41,024 nucleotides of DNA from Bacteriovorax stolpii (GTDB lineage Bacteria > Bdellovibrionota > Bacteriovoracia > Bacteriovoracales > Bacteriovoracaceae): the NCBI GenBank assembly GCA_945860895.1, contig CAMASK010000019.1, positions 1 through 41,024 of the forward strand, given 5' to 3'. The translations under genes and the position numbers were made by a program. The notes beneath the pieces are model-generated. The model worked only from the letters and a program-made list of their open reading frames with translations, did no database searches and had not been told where the DNA came from. Each line of letters begins with the position of its first letter. Positions within the stretch are counted from its first letter, which is position 1. Of the stretch, positions 33,191 to 41,024 are shown in pieces.

Positions 33191-33283
33191 GTGTATTGTC
33201 CATTATTGGAAGCTTGATATTCAGTGAATCTGAAATGGCTATCATCAAAGCAGATAAATAGGCATTTCTTAAGTAAAATATCC

Positions 33284-33309
33284 TGCACGATAAGAAAGAT
33301 TATCGTGCA
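33284..33309. repeat. Perfect 10-bp inverted repeat (hairpin)
   Basis: TGCACGATAA (33284-33293), six-base loop, TTATCGTGCA (33300-33309). It sits in the 178-bp gap between two minus-strand small genes, about 60 bases downstream of the 54-residue gene. No T tract follows on either strand, so it may be a 3'-end stabiliser or protein-binding site instead of a terminator. Confidence 0.6.
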
Positions 33310-33368
33310 ATGCGTCAGATCGCTTGAGTTTCGTCGTTGAAAAGCTAGGCTTCCTCAACCACGCTATA

Positions 33369-33533
33369 TTAATCAACCACTTTGAAGTCAGCATTTATGA
33401 CGTTTTCATTGCTCTGAGGCATTGGTTGGTGAACTTCACTGCTCTTTTGGTTTAAAGCCTTATAGGCATCAATACAGCGGCGAATGAAGTAGATTAAGAA
33501 GATTGTAGTTATAATTTTAATAGGTAGTTTCAT
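33369..33533 (-). CDS. Small single-pass membrane protein, 54 residues
   Basis: I found this reading the minus strand from ATG 33533 to TAA 33369: MKLPIKIITTIFLIYFIRR... It has one hydrophobic segment (residues about 4-17), a following RRC, and a hydrophilic tail ending NADFKVVD. Tails of this type occur in other small bacterial proteins. No Shine-Dalgarno is seen, and TTAAAG lies 7 bases before the start, so a leaderless transcript is possible. No family recognised. It lies 56 bp downstream of the receiver-like/PilZ-like gene on the same strand. Confidence 0.5.
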   Translation of the reverse strand: MKLPIKIITTIFLIYFIRRCIDAYKALNQKSSEVHQPMPQSNENVINADFKVVD

Positions 33534-33589
33534 TGGGAGACTTTAAATCTTCAGGATGGAAAAATCAAGGCATGGGTTTTAAATTACTA

Positions 33590-35674
33590 TTATTCATTTT
33601 CTTCTTGATTGCTATTTTTTTCAATCAATTTGGCTTCGTTTAATTTTTTAAATTCTTCATTTTCTGCGATTAATTGAGCATCATGATCCCTAAAGAAAAC
33701 AGAGTTCACAAAATGGCGTAATTCTTTTTTTTCTATCTCACCAATACTATGAATGAGCCCATGATATTCAGGTGTTTTTCCGCTTGGTTTCTTGATCGGT
33801 TGTACATTAACAAACATCTGAACTGGCTTTGTAAAATGCAGGTTTGTGCCGGGAAGAAATGGAAATTCAGACTGAATAATCATATCTGTTTCCGAGATTT
33901 TGATCACAGTAACAGTTTTTAAGATCTTTGCTAATGAAGCAACATTATTTTTCTTAATATAAACTCGCACCTGATCATCTTTTTGCGCCTTCTCATTAGA
34001 TGTATTCGTTAATTTCGTTTGTAGTAAGTCAGCCAGTTTAATTAATAAATCGGGCGAAAGTTCGGCTGCAAGACTTAAAATGTTAGAATACTGAAGTATA
34101 TTCTGAAGATTTTGAGTTGTTTCTTTAGTGTTGAAGCAAATGATATATGGATTTAAATCAGCAAAATTCGAAAGTATTAATTGAACTAACCCTTGAAGAG
34201 CATCGAGTGTATTTTTTGCATTCTCTCCTGACTCTATTTCAATCGCAATAACCTTTGGTTTCAGTTGATCAAGTTCTTGCTGGATTTCAGTCAAATGGGG
34301 AATACACCTCATAGTATAAGTGTGTTTATCAGGCCGTACCTTATTCTGGAAAGAGTCAGATTGAGTGTCAACTACAAGAATTTTAGTCCATTTTTCCTGA
34401 GAACTATCTAAGTTATCATCTAACCAATGCTTCAATTGCTTCTTAATAAGATCGTCTTTTTTTGCCTTCTCCTGAGAGCTAATCGTTAATTTCTTTTGAA
34501 GTAAGTCAGCCAGTTTAATTAATAAATCGGGCGAAAGTTCATCCGCATGACTTAAAATATTCGTGTAATGAAACTTAGTCTGAAGATTTTGAGATGTTTC
34601 TTTAGTGTTAAAGCACATGATGTATGGATTTAAATCAGAAAAATTCGAAAGTAGTAATTGAACTAATTTTTTAAGAGAATCGAGTGAGTTTTTTGCAACC
34701 TCCCCTGCTTCTATTTCAATCGCAATAACCTTTGGCCTTAATCGATCAAGTTCTTGCTGGATATCATTAAAAAAGGGAACACAGCGTATGATGTAGGGGT
34801 ATTTATCTGTTCTCGCTTGGTTCTGATAAAAATGAAACTGCTTATCAACCACAAGAATTTTTGCCTGCTTTTCCAGAGAGGTATCCAAATTATCATTTAT
34901 CCAACGTTCTAATTGTTTTTTGTGATACTTTATGTAGCCGTCTTTTTGATTGAGTTTTTCTTTAATCCTAGCTTCACTCATTCCTTCAGGTGGAAAAAAA
35001 TCATCTATGAACATAAAATCTAAATCAGCATTAAATTTGAATTGATAAAACATGTTTATCGAAGAACTATCTTTCACGGAAACTTGTTTGGAAGGAACAA
35101 TTTTTTTCTCGAACCAATGGTGCTCCAAAATCACCCGATCACCCTTTGAGAGCTTATAATCAGTTTCAATGTGCAAGCCTTCTGAATGTACGTAACCAAT
35201 TTTACAGAGTACACCAGCTTCCCAAGCCTCTTTTAAAGAGGCATTAGCAAAACCATGATCAGTACCATCATCTGGCCTTAATAGCTTGCCTACGCTAAAT
35301 ACGACATCAAAATTTTCAGCACTTTTAATGAAAGTGAGGTTCGTACCTGTAGCTATACTTTCTTTCAAAAGTTCAGGCGGTGATAAGTAATCAAGCAAGC
35401 CAACTAAAATAAAAGTAAAATCAAAAGGACTTCTTGCAAGTAAACGGGCCAGATGAAGATAATCTTGGGTCTGTTTAGAAAAATCAATAAACACAACTGC
35501 AGGCTTATCATTATGAATTTTTAAGAAGAAAGACTGGATCTTTGATTCATCAGACTCATAAAAACGCGAAAACTTCATGGAGCTTTTTCCATGAAGTTTT
35601 CTGAACCCATCATTGAGGGCACGAAAGTAAGCTTCGTCATCACCAAAATAATAAAACAAATGTGGACCAGGCAT
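33590..35674 (-). CDS. Multi-domain receiver-like / PilZ-like protein with duplicated central unit
   Basis: Protein of 694 residues, no signal peptide. Residues 1-135 resemble a degenerate response-regulator receiver (PAVVFIDFSKQTQDYLHLARLL, later FILVGLLDYLS). Residues about 140-225 and 565-665 look like two PilZ-like beta domains ('CKIGYVHSEGLHIETDYKLSKGDRVILEHHWF'; 'VTVIKISETDMIIQSEFPFLPGTNLHF'). Between them lie two tandem, near-identical 159-residue units (255-413 and 414-572), each with 'AKILVVD' or 'TKILVVD' and 'PKVIAIEIE' strands like receiver cores. No Asp-Asp-Lys phosphorylation set is clear. The start has no ribosome binding site, but an extended -10 (TGATATAAT) ends five bases upstream. 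It follows trmK on the minus strand by 24 bp. Confidence 0.6.
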   Translation of the reverse strand: MPGPHLFYYFGDDEAYFRALNDGFRKLHGKSSMKFSRFYESDESKIQSFFLKIHNDKPAVVFIDFSKQTQDYLHLARLLARSPFDFTFILVGLLDYLSPPELLKESIATGTNLTFIKSAENFDVVFSVGKLLRPDDGTDHGFANASLKEAWEAGVLCKIGYVHSEGLHIETDYKLSKGDRVILEHHWFEKKIVPSKQVSVKDSSSINMFYQFKFNADLDFMFIDDFFPPEGMSEARIKEKLNQKDGYIKYHKKQLERWINDNLDTSLEKQAKILVVDKQFHFYQNQARTDKYPYIIRCVPFFNDIQQELDRLRPKVIAIEIEAGEVAKNSLDSLKKLVQLLLSNFSDLNPYIMCFNTKETSQNLQTKFHYTNILSHADELSPDLLIKLADLLQKKLTISSQEKAKKDDLIKKQLKHWLDDNLDSSQEKWTKILVVDTQSDSFQNKVRPDKHTYTMRCIPHLTEIQQELDQLKPKVIAIEIESGENAKNTLDALQGLVQLILSNFADLNPYIICFNTKETTQNLQNILQYSNILSLAAELSPDLLIKLADLLQTKLTNTSNEKAQKDDQVRVYIKKNNVASLAKILKTVTVIKISETDMIIQSEFPFLPGTNLHFTKPVQMFVNVQPIKKPSGKTPEYHGLIHSIGEIEKKELRHFVNSVFFRDHDAQLIAENEEFKKLNEAKLIEKNSNQEENE
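33959..34912 (-). repeat. Tandem 477-bp duplication inside the receiver-like/PilZ-like gene
   Basis: Unit 1 is 34912-34436 and unit 2 34435-33959; for example GTAAGTCAGCCAGTTTAA occurs at 34024 and 34501, exactly 477 bases apart. Many stretches of 20 bases or more are identical, and the encoded units share 'ELSPDLLIKLADLLQ', 'NPYIxCFNTKET' and 'AIEIE'. The repeat length is a multiple of three, so the frame is kept. Confidence 0.9.
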
Positions 35675-35698
35675 AATGTATTATATCATGAAATTTCT

Positions 35699-36334
35699 TT
35701 ATGAACTAAAATCGGTGAGAAAAGCCAAAAATTTTCTAGAAAGTGGATCTTGGTGGTGTTCATATCTTTTTAATTGATGGGCACGGTACTCTTCGCCTAA
35801 AGGCCCCATCCAAATCTTATGCCCAAATTGAGAGATTTTTGATAAACCATCATTCAAGCAAAGACACAGAATTTGATAAAATTGACCGTCTTCATTAATG
35901 ACAGTTTCATCAACTAACCTTAAAGGGCTACTGGCCAAAAATTCTCGTAGCTCCAATATATTCCTATGAGGTGATATGACAAAACGGTCATTTGCCGTTA
36001 CCTGGAGTATTAGGTGTTGTAAGATTTTTCCGATTTCCTTACCACCCATACCAGCAATAAAGATTATTTTAGAATCCTTTTCAAGAACTACCTCTTGCTC
36101 TTTTTTATAATGTAATTTTATGATTTCTTTTCTCGGAATATACGAATCTTTAATAGTCTTTTTTAATTTGTTAATAACATCAATTGAAGGATCTACTAGA
36201 TGGATGAATTTCACCTCTGGACTGGTCTGAAAAGACAGGCCCAAGAGACCGTGATCACAGCCAATATCCCAAACAGCTGAACAATGATGATAATGGCCCG
36301 CGAGGGTTTTTAGACGTAAACTTAGCAGCGCAAT
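35699..36334 (-). CDS. trmK: TrmK-like tRNA (adenine-22 N1) methyltransferase, non-ATG start
   Basis: Protein of about 211 residues. No ATG exists before the SAM site: the first ATG/GTG/TTG in frame is TTG 36244, after motif I. The frame extends upstream to a TAG at 36340-36338, and the natural start is ATT 36334 with GAGAG six bases upstream, or CTG 36328. That extension supplies the family N-terminus 'LLSLRLKTLAGHYHHCSAV' and motif I 'WDIGCDHGLLGLSF', as in TrmK ('DIGTDHAYLP'). Later 'FIAGMGGKEIGKIL' (NxGMGG) and 'VISPHRNILELREFL...NEDGQFYQIL' match. TrmK methylates A22 in tRNA. The upstream wHTH gene ends 19 bp before it. Confidence 0.78.
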   Translation of the reverse strand: MALLSLRLKTLAGHYHHCSAVWDIGCDHGLLGLSFQTSPEVKFIHLVDPSIDVINKLKKTIKDSYIPRKEIIKLHYKKEQEVVLEKDSKIIFIAGMGGKEIGKILQHLILQVTANDRFVISPHRNILELREFLASSPLRLVDETVINEDGQFYQILCLCLNDGLSKISQFGHKIWMGPLGEEYRAHQLKRYEHHQDPLSRKFLAFLTDFSS

Positions 36335-36353
36335 ACCCTACTCTCTTAAAGAA

Positions 36354-36773
36354 TTAATCGTAGTCCTGACCGTAATTGAGATCGAGTTCCTCAGTAAAAT
36401 ACTTTCTCACAAAATACTGTCCCGATCTGACGGTTTCAATAAAGCCAAAATTTTGAAGAGAACTTAAATTCTGAGCGAGTTCATCCTGTGTAAAGTGAAG
36501 CTGTAAAGCCATCTGCGCGTAAGAATTCAGCGGACCAATACCATGGGATTTGTAAAGATTGGGTCGACACCAGATCTGGCGATAAAGATACATTAAAAGG
36601 GCGATTTCTGAACGATTGATTTTAAATTGATGTATAACAAGATCAAAAAATACATCAGGAATTTCAGAACTTGATGCTTCATTATTAGAAAAAGCATCTG
36701 ACTTTTGAGTATCAGATCCTATCTTCTTTTTACTATGAAACTGATTGAGAATAGAACGGATATTTTCTTCCAT
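36354..36773 (-). CDS. Winged-helix-like DNA-binding protein, unknown function
   Basis: Protein of 139 residues. The N-terminal 45 residues are polar and low complexity. Residues 45-135 ('FDLVIHQFKINRSEIALLMYLYRQIWCRPN', 'SYAQMALQLHFTQDELAQNLSSLQNFGFIETVRSGQYFVRKYF') show helix-helix-turn-helix plus wing pattern as in winged-helix replication or transcription factors. Specific family not identified. AGGTGG lies upstream of the ATG. It leads the minus-strand run toward trmK and the receiver-like/PilZ-like gene, so it may be a local regulator; inference. Confidence 0.6.
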   Translation of the reverse strand: MEENIRSILNQFHSKKKIGSDTQKSDAFSNNEASSSEIPDVFFDLVIHQFKINRSEIALLMYLYRQIWCRPNLYKSHGIGPLNSYAQMALQLHFTQDELAQNLSSLQNFGFIETVRSGQYFVRKYFTEELDLNYGQDYD

Positions 36774-36940
36774 AGACCACCTCTAAATCAAGTATGCTTA
36801 ATTTCAAGAAAAAAATCAATATTTCTGATATAGGGACAAGTCTTCTCTTGTTTTTGTCTATTTAACTCAAGTAATTACCCCTTTAAACCGATTCCTTCAT
36901 CGGGCGTGTATACTAAATGTGAAAAGGATCAGACCAGCTC

Positions 36941-37444
36941 ATGTTTCAACATATTATCTTAGCTTTCATTTTTTGTTCTTGCTCGATGCTAGACACTCAA
37001 CCGAAGCCAAACGCAACGAAGGATTTTTCCAGAGGAGAAATCATACTGAGCACACAATTGCTAAATAAAATATTTGATCTGGAAATGGCGCCAATTAGCT
37101 GTATACCGGATGTCGATGAAGCCTCCTTACTCCTTAGGACTATTAACCCACGCATGGAAGTTGTTCAAGATGATCTTGAGGCCATGCTCGACAATGAAGC
37201 TGAAATTAAAGCTCTAATCGAAGATTGCGATCAGAACTGCACTTGTTCATTTATTGATGAGTTATTAAGGGAAAACCAGGTCTATCTCGATAAAAGTACC
37301 AGGGAAAAACTTAATACCAAACATAAGCAAAAAGATTTAAACAGTTGCTTGAACTACGTCAAAGAAACTTTTTGCGATAGCGAACTGTTTAAAGAATTAT
37401 CAAATGAAAAATCAAACTTTAGCTTTGACGAAGAGAGTCCTTGA
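36941..37444 (+). CDS. Lipoprotein, unknown function
   Basis: Protein of 167 residues with signal MFQHIILAFIFCSC; the lipid-anchored Cys is probably Cys14 (FCSC), with Cys12 before it. The mature part is acidic and has Cys pairs (DCDQNCTCSF, SCLNY, FCDSEL), which may form disulfides. No family recognised. Its 3' end overlaps convergent proC by 26 bp. A TATACT -10-like element lies at 36909-36914, with no good -35. Confidence 0.6.
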   Translation: MFQHIILAFIFCSCSMLDTQPKPNATKDFSRGEIILSTQLLNKIFDLEMAPISCIPDVDEASLLLRTINPRMEVVQDDLEAMLDNEAEIKALIEDCDQNCTCSFIDELLRENQVYLDKSTREKLNTKHKQKDLNSCLNYVKETFCDSELFKELSNEKSNFSFDEESP

Positions 37445-38207
37445 TCTGCAAACTACGCAATTTTCCTTGATCAATTCCTGCTTTAATTTCATTTTGTAAT
37501 GATGATTGGCGCCAGGCCTCAAGGACTGCAATCGTGACTCCAGCTTTGGATGTGACTCCATCAATGAGTTTTGAAAGTGGGTGATAATTCATTCTAACAG
37601 AATCCCCCGCACCAGTGAGCACCATTCTGCCAAGTCTTTCCCGTTCATTCTCAGTTAAGGAAGAAAAACTTTGGGTGAGATATTTAGTGAATTCATAAAA
37701 GAGGGCGGGGCCCGAGCCTGTTAAAAGTGTCAACTCTTCCAATTCTTCTTCCCCTACTTCCAAGGCCAGTCCCAATAGTGAGAAAAGAGCAACTATCTTA
37801 TTAACTTCCTGCGCGCCAGTTTGAGAACTTACAAGTGTAACACCAGATTTAAATCTCACAGATAGATTCGGCATGATACGAATTAATTTCTTTACCTGAA
37901 GTAATTTTAATTGATCGGCCTCAGATGATGCTGCCAGCATACTAACGAAAGTAGCGTTAGAAAATTTTCCAGCTATATTTTTTGCCAAATCTTTTAGTTG
38001 TTGGGGCTTGCAACCAATCCATACAAAGGCAGGATCTTTAACTTCATCCAACGAGGAGACAGATTTTGCTCCCACTTTTTTGGCAAGCTCTCTGGCACTT
38101 ATTCCGGAAGGAGAATAGATATAGAATTCGGACAGATCAGCTTCATTTTTGAGACCTTCAAGAATCGCCTCAGTCATGTTCCCGGCCCCAAGGATTAAAA
38201 TTTTCAT
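37419..38207 (-). CDS. proC: Pyrroline-5-carboxylate reductase
   Basis: Reduces P5C to proline with NAD(P)H; 262 residues (E. coli 269). N-terminal Rossmann motif 'ILILGAGNMTEAILEGL', 'FVWIGCKPQQLKDL', 'LIRIMPNLSV' and the C-terminal signature 'ELTLLTGSGPALFYEF' then 'MVLTGAGDSVR' and 'IDGVTSKAGVTIAVLE', which is the ProC catalytic segment (TSPGGT in E. coli, here TSKAGVT). The 4-bp overlap (ATGA) with the putA stop couples it to that gene. A catabolic and a biosynthetic P5C enzyme in one operon is unusual, see the findings. Confidence 0.92.
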   Translation of the reverse strand: MKILILGAGNMTEAILEGLKNEADLSEFYIYSPSGISARELAKKVGAKSVSSLDEVKDPAFVWIGCKPQQLKDLAKNIAGKFSNATFVSMLAASSEADQLKLLQVKKLIRIMPNLSVRFKSGVTLVSSQTGAQEVNKIVALFSLLGLALEVGEEELEELTLLTGSGPALFYEFTKYLTQSFSSLTENERERLGRMVLTGAGDSVRMNYHPLSKLIDGVTSKAGVTIAVLEAWRQSSLQNEIKAGIDQGKLRSLQIKDSLRQS

Positions 38208-41024
38208 GTATCTAACTCCAGAGGTGCGCCATGTCTCATGGTATTTACCGCAATGGATCTGGTCCAGACAAAATTATCCAGTATTTGAGATGGCGAGTGC
38301 ATTAAGTTTCCATCATTTTCAGAAAGGATCATACGCATGTTTTCCTGAAGAGATTTTCCGTCAAGTAGATGCTGATATAATTCCTGGTGGTATTGCGTAT
38401 AATTACCACAATAAACATAACTGTAACCAGAATTCTCAAGGAGAGTTGTTAGATCGTGGCCACTCACAAGAGAAATATCAAGATTTGATTTTGAAAATCC
38501 CGCCTTCCATGCAAAATCAAGAATCCCCTTCCAAGTTGAGTAGGCTTCTTGAGTTGGGCAAGCAATAGAAATACCGGAGCCTAAAGACATGGCACCCATG
38601 AGATAACAAATCGCCTTGAAACTAGGCCGTGGGGAAACCATAACAAATAAACCGGCTTCCTTTACCATCGACTTGTCGTTATAGCTAAGTTGACCAGGAA
38701 TGACGTGGTTCAGATGCTTAGAAGTTAAAAAATCCTGAAGGTTTTCTTTAACCCAATGGATAAATTTAGCTAGTTCGGCTTTCTCTTTTTCGTTTACCAT
38801 CCCAATAATGAGCTCATATTGATTCATAAACTCATTAGAAAAATTCCCAAAACGAGCAATTCGACCAGATATACTGATAAGACTTGGTTTGGGTAAATGC
38901 AATTGATAGCCAGAGGATGGCGACCACTGAATCTGATGAGGCTTCACTTCTAGATTGATTAAAGGAAAATGGAACTGCATTAAATATTCACTGCCACCGG
39001 CCTTAGGCCCTGTTCCTGATAATTTAAAGCCTCCAAAAGGTTCAATTGCCACTCGAGCTCCAGTGTTGGGACGATTAATGTAGAGATTTCCTGCGCGCAA
39101 AAATCTCAGCAAGAAATCTATGTCATCCTGGGACTGAGAGTAAATTCCACCAGTAAGTGCGTACTCAGTGACATTGAAAAGTTCAATGGCTTCAATTAAA
39201 GATTCGTACTCAATGATGTGAATAACAGGACCAAATATTTCTCTTTGGGCCCAAGATTCTTTTTTACGAGCTTCGCGCAAAGGGATTTCAAGGACAGCTG
39301 GTCCCACTGAAAAGCCCGGCAGTTTTTCAAAAGAGCGATCAATGATAATTTTTCCATGACTGCGGATGACTTCGTCTTTTGCTTCTTCAATAATCTTTCT
39401 TACTCTGATCTGATCAACTTCAGTAATAAGAGGATTAACTGAAGTTGAAGGATCTAAAGCTGCTCCAACTTTCAGATCCTTTACCGCCTCTTTTAAGCGT
39501 TGAACAAGGGCTTCTTTTACTTCTTTATGGACAATGACTCGTGAAGCGGCTGAACATTTTTGACCAGCGTGTCCGAAAGCCGCGTATAAAATTCCTGAAA
39601 TAGTCTCATCAAGCTCGCAGTTATTAGTAACAATAATCGCATTTTTTCCACCCATTTCTGTAATAATTTTTTTCTGCATCAGAAAATGATGATTATAATG
39701 AGGAAGAATTTTTCCTGCAGCTTCGCGAAAAATCCATTGTCCTACACCTTTTGAGCCAGTAAAAACAACACCGGCCACATTTGGATGTTTCACTAAAGGT
39801 GCACCAACGATTTCTCCCTCTCCTTGAATCACTTGAAGAATACCTGCTGGAACACCGGCCTCTATCAAGAGCTCAAAAAGGGCCTGGCCAATGAGAGGAG
39901 TTTGCTCAGCAGGCTTGAGAATAACGGCATTACCTGCAAGTAAAGGGGCCACAGTCATTCCACAGGGAATAGCGAGAGGAAAATTCCATGGAGCAATGAC
40001 TGCAATCACACCACGATTGGTTAATTTCTCTTGAGATAATTGCAGCTGGATTTCCTGGCGAGCATAATAATTAATAAAATCAATTGCCTCATCAACATCT
40101 GCAAGCGCTTCAGTCATAGTTTTACCGGCCTCATACATCATTAAGGCGGATAACTTATATCGCTGAATCAGCATCATATCGGCCGCCCGAAGCATTATTG
40201 AAACTCTGTACAAAGAAAGGGATTGTTTACTCCACCAACTTTCTTTTAAGGCTTCCTGTGCCTTAGCGACAGAAGTTATAGCATTTTGAGTGGTTTCTAA
40301 TTTAATTTCACCTAAAATTAACTCAGGCTTTGAGCTACAAATAATTTTGTGATTAGGACTCTTGAGCCATTGAGCTTGATGTGAATCAAAGTAGGATTGA
40401 TAATTTTTGATTTCTCGTTCCAAACCTTGCCGCTCTTGATTTATAAATAATCTGGCCGGCCTGACTGGGTTAAAATCACTTTTTAGCTGGGTAATGAAAG
40501 AATCAAATTGAAGGGTATGATTTTTTTTCTTTTGGATGTGAACTTCAATCGGAGATATAAGTCCTGCAGATTTTTGATGAGATCGCATAATCGAGAGAAT
40601 TCCCACTTGGGATGAGTTTTCCATAATTCGTCGAACCAGATAGGCCATACCTACAAGCAAGTTACCAATCGGCATGTAGTTTCTGGTGGGCCAGCCCATA
40701 TTTGAAAGTCCATGAGAAAGTGCCTCATAGGTCATATGTAAACATTGATGCTCAATAACGGGTGCTGTCGGAAATTTTAATTTTCTTAAGGATTCACAAA
40801 AAGCATGGTCTTGTAGATTGTGGGACCCCACTGCCAATTGAAGCCACTCACCATTTTCAAGAGACAAATGGACTAATTGCCTAAAGTGAATGTCAGACTC
40901 TTCTTTATTTAAAAATTGTGGCGGAGTAAATTGATGGGCCTCCCCCTCAATGGTTTCAGCATCCCAATAAGCACCTTTCACCAGACGAATAGGCATGCGA
41001 ATATTTCGTTTGCGGGCAAGCTCA
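38204..41024 (-). CDS. putA: Bifunctional proline dehydrogenase / P5C dehydrogenase PutA (5' end outside window)
   Basis: The part in the window has about 940 residues and runs off the right edge, so the start is not visible. PRODH elements: 'IRLVKGAYWDAET', 'GSHNLQDHAF' and 'YMPIGNLLVGMAYLVRRIMENSSQ'. Aldehyde dehydrogenase: 'VIAVIAPWNFPLAIPCGM', 'FTGSKGVGQWIF' (NAD site), Glu in 'ITEMGGKNAI' and Cys in 'GQKCSAASRV'. After the ALDH domain comes a third domain of about 230 residues (from 'LINLEVKPHQIQ' to 'AVNTMRHGAPLELDT') resembling the ALDH-superfamily C-terminal domain of type B PutA; it lacks catalytic Cys. It oxidises proline to glutamate at the membrane (FAD then NAD). No N-terminal DNA-binding region can be judged. 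Confidence 0.92.
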   Translation of the reverse strand, partial: ELARKRNIRMPIRLVKGAYWDAETIEGEAHQFTPPQFLNKEESDIHFRQLVHLSLENGEWLQLAVGSHNLQDHAFCESLRKLKFPTAPVIEHQCLHMTYEALSHGLSNMGWPTRNYMPIGNLLVGMAYLVRRIMENSSQVGILSIMRSHQKSAGLISPIEVHIQKKKNHTLQFDSFITQLKSDFNPVRPARLFINQERQGLEREIKNYQSYFDSHQAQWLKSPNHKIICSSKPELILGEIKLETTQNAITSVAKAQEALKESWWSKQSLSLYRVSIMLRAADMMLIQRYKLSALMMYEAGKTMTEALADVDEAIDFINYYARQEIQLQLSQEKLTNRGVIAVIAPWNFPLAIPCGMTVAPLLAGNAVILKPAEQTPLIGQALFELLIEAGVPAGILQVIQGEGEIVGAPLVKHPNVAGVVFTGSKGVGQWIFREAAGKILPHYNHHFLMQKKIITEMGGKNAIIVTNNCELDETISGILYAAFGHAGQKCSAASRVIVHKEVKEALVQRLKEAVKDLKVGAALDPSTSVNPLITEVDQIRVRKIIEEAKDEVIRSHGKIIIDRSFEKLPGFSVGPAVLEIPLREARKKESWAQREIFGPVIHIIEYESLIEAIELFNVTEYALTGGIYSQSQDDIDFLLRFLRAGNLYINRPNTGARVAIEPFGGFKLSGTGPKAGGSEYLMQFHFPLINLEVKPHQIQWSPSSGYQLHLPKPSLISISGRIARFGNFSNEFMNQYELIIGMVNEKEKAELAKFIHWVKENLQDFLTSKHLNHVIPGQLSYNDKSMVKEAGLFVMVSPRPSFKAICYLMGAMSLGSGISIACPTQEAYSTWKGILDFAWKAGFSKSNLDISLVSGHDLTTLLENSGYSYVYCGNYTQYHQELYQHLLDGKSLQENMRMILSENDGNLMHSPSQILDNFVWTRSIAVNTMRHGAPLELDT

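Noticed and set aside
1-41024. tRNA, rRNA, CRISPR, prophage, IS element or origin
   Set aside because: No cloverleaf, rRNA stretch, regularly spaced repeats, integrase/transposase motif or DnaA-box cluster was seen on either strand.

Overview
The window looks like chromosomal DNA of a predatory or exoenzyme-rich member of the Bdellovibrionota, most like the Bacteriovoracia (Bacteriovorax/Peredibacter type). This is inferred from the AT-rich composition, tightly packed genes on both strands, many small secreted or lipid-anchored proteins without known function, several secreted lytic enzymes (subtilisin-like, papain-like, transglutaminase-elicitor-like, L,D-transpeptidase-like), an HNH gene of the DUF222/HNH type, and PilZ-like proteins. 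No rRNA, tRNA, CRISPR array, prophage or insertion sequence was seen.

Layout. 1-1517 (-): PilZ-like protein followed by a DUF4340 membrane protein cut by the window edge. 1723-5809: secreted S8 protease (+), ribosomal protein L28 (-) and transketolase (+). 5865-9787: TGase-elicitor-like secreted protein, small secreted proteins and lipoproteins, an O-methyltransferase and a TatD-family hydrolase. 9979-13763: a run of RNA methyltransferases (RlmI-like, RlmM-like, TrmH/RlmB-like, RlmK/RlmI-like). 12888-15675 (-): L,D-transpeptidase-like, SIMPL-domain and methyltransferase genes joined by stop/start overlaps. 15757-19570: papain-like protease, HtpX, FabK/nitronate monooxygenase-like protein and MnmD. 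19721-22750: a 1009-residue secreted, Cys-containing and Ser/Asn-rich protein with no recognised relatives. 22734-26285: alpha/beta hydrolase, methyltransferase, ribosome hibernation factor and long-chain acyl-CoA ligase. 26286-26672: a gene-free stretch between two intrinsic terminators that may encode a small RNA.

26958-31950 is the diaminopimelate/lysine block. lysC, dapB, dapA and dapD run on the minus strand with 4-bp overlaps at every junction, behind a clear lysine riboswitch, and asd runs divergently. 32042-36773 carries an HNH gene, small secreted and membrane proteins, a 694-residue receiver-like/PilZ-like protein with an internal 477-bp tandem duplication, a TrmK-like methyltransferase that seems to start at a non-ATG codon, and a winged-helix-like protein. 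36941-41024 has a lipoprotein and a putA-proC operon (proline catabolism and P5C reductase), with putA cut by the right edge.

The observations most worth a second look are a 37-bp GC-rich exact repeat shared by the HNH gene and an intergenic site 22.7 kb away, the tandem-duplicated receiver-like protein with a leaderless extended -10 promoter, the probable ATT start of trmK, the lysine riboswitch with an apparent translational switch, and the orphan terminator that suggests a small RNA.
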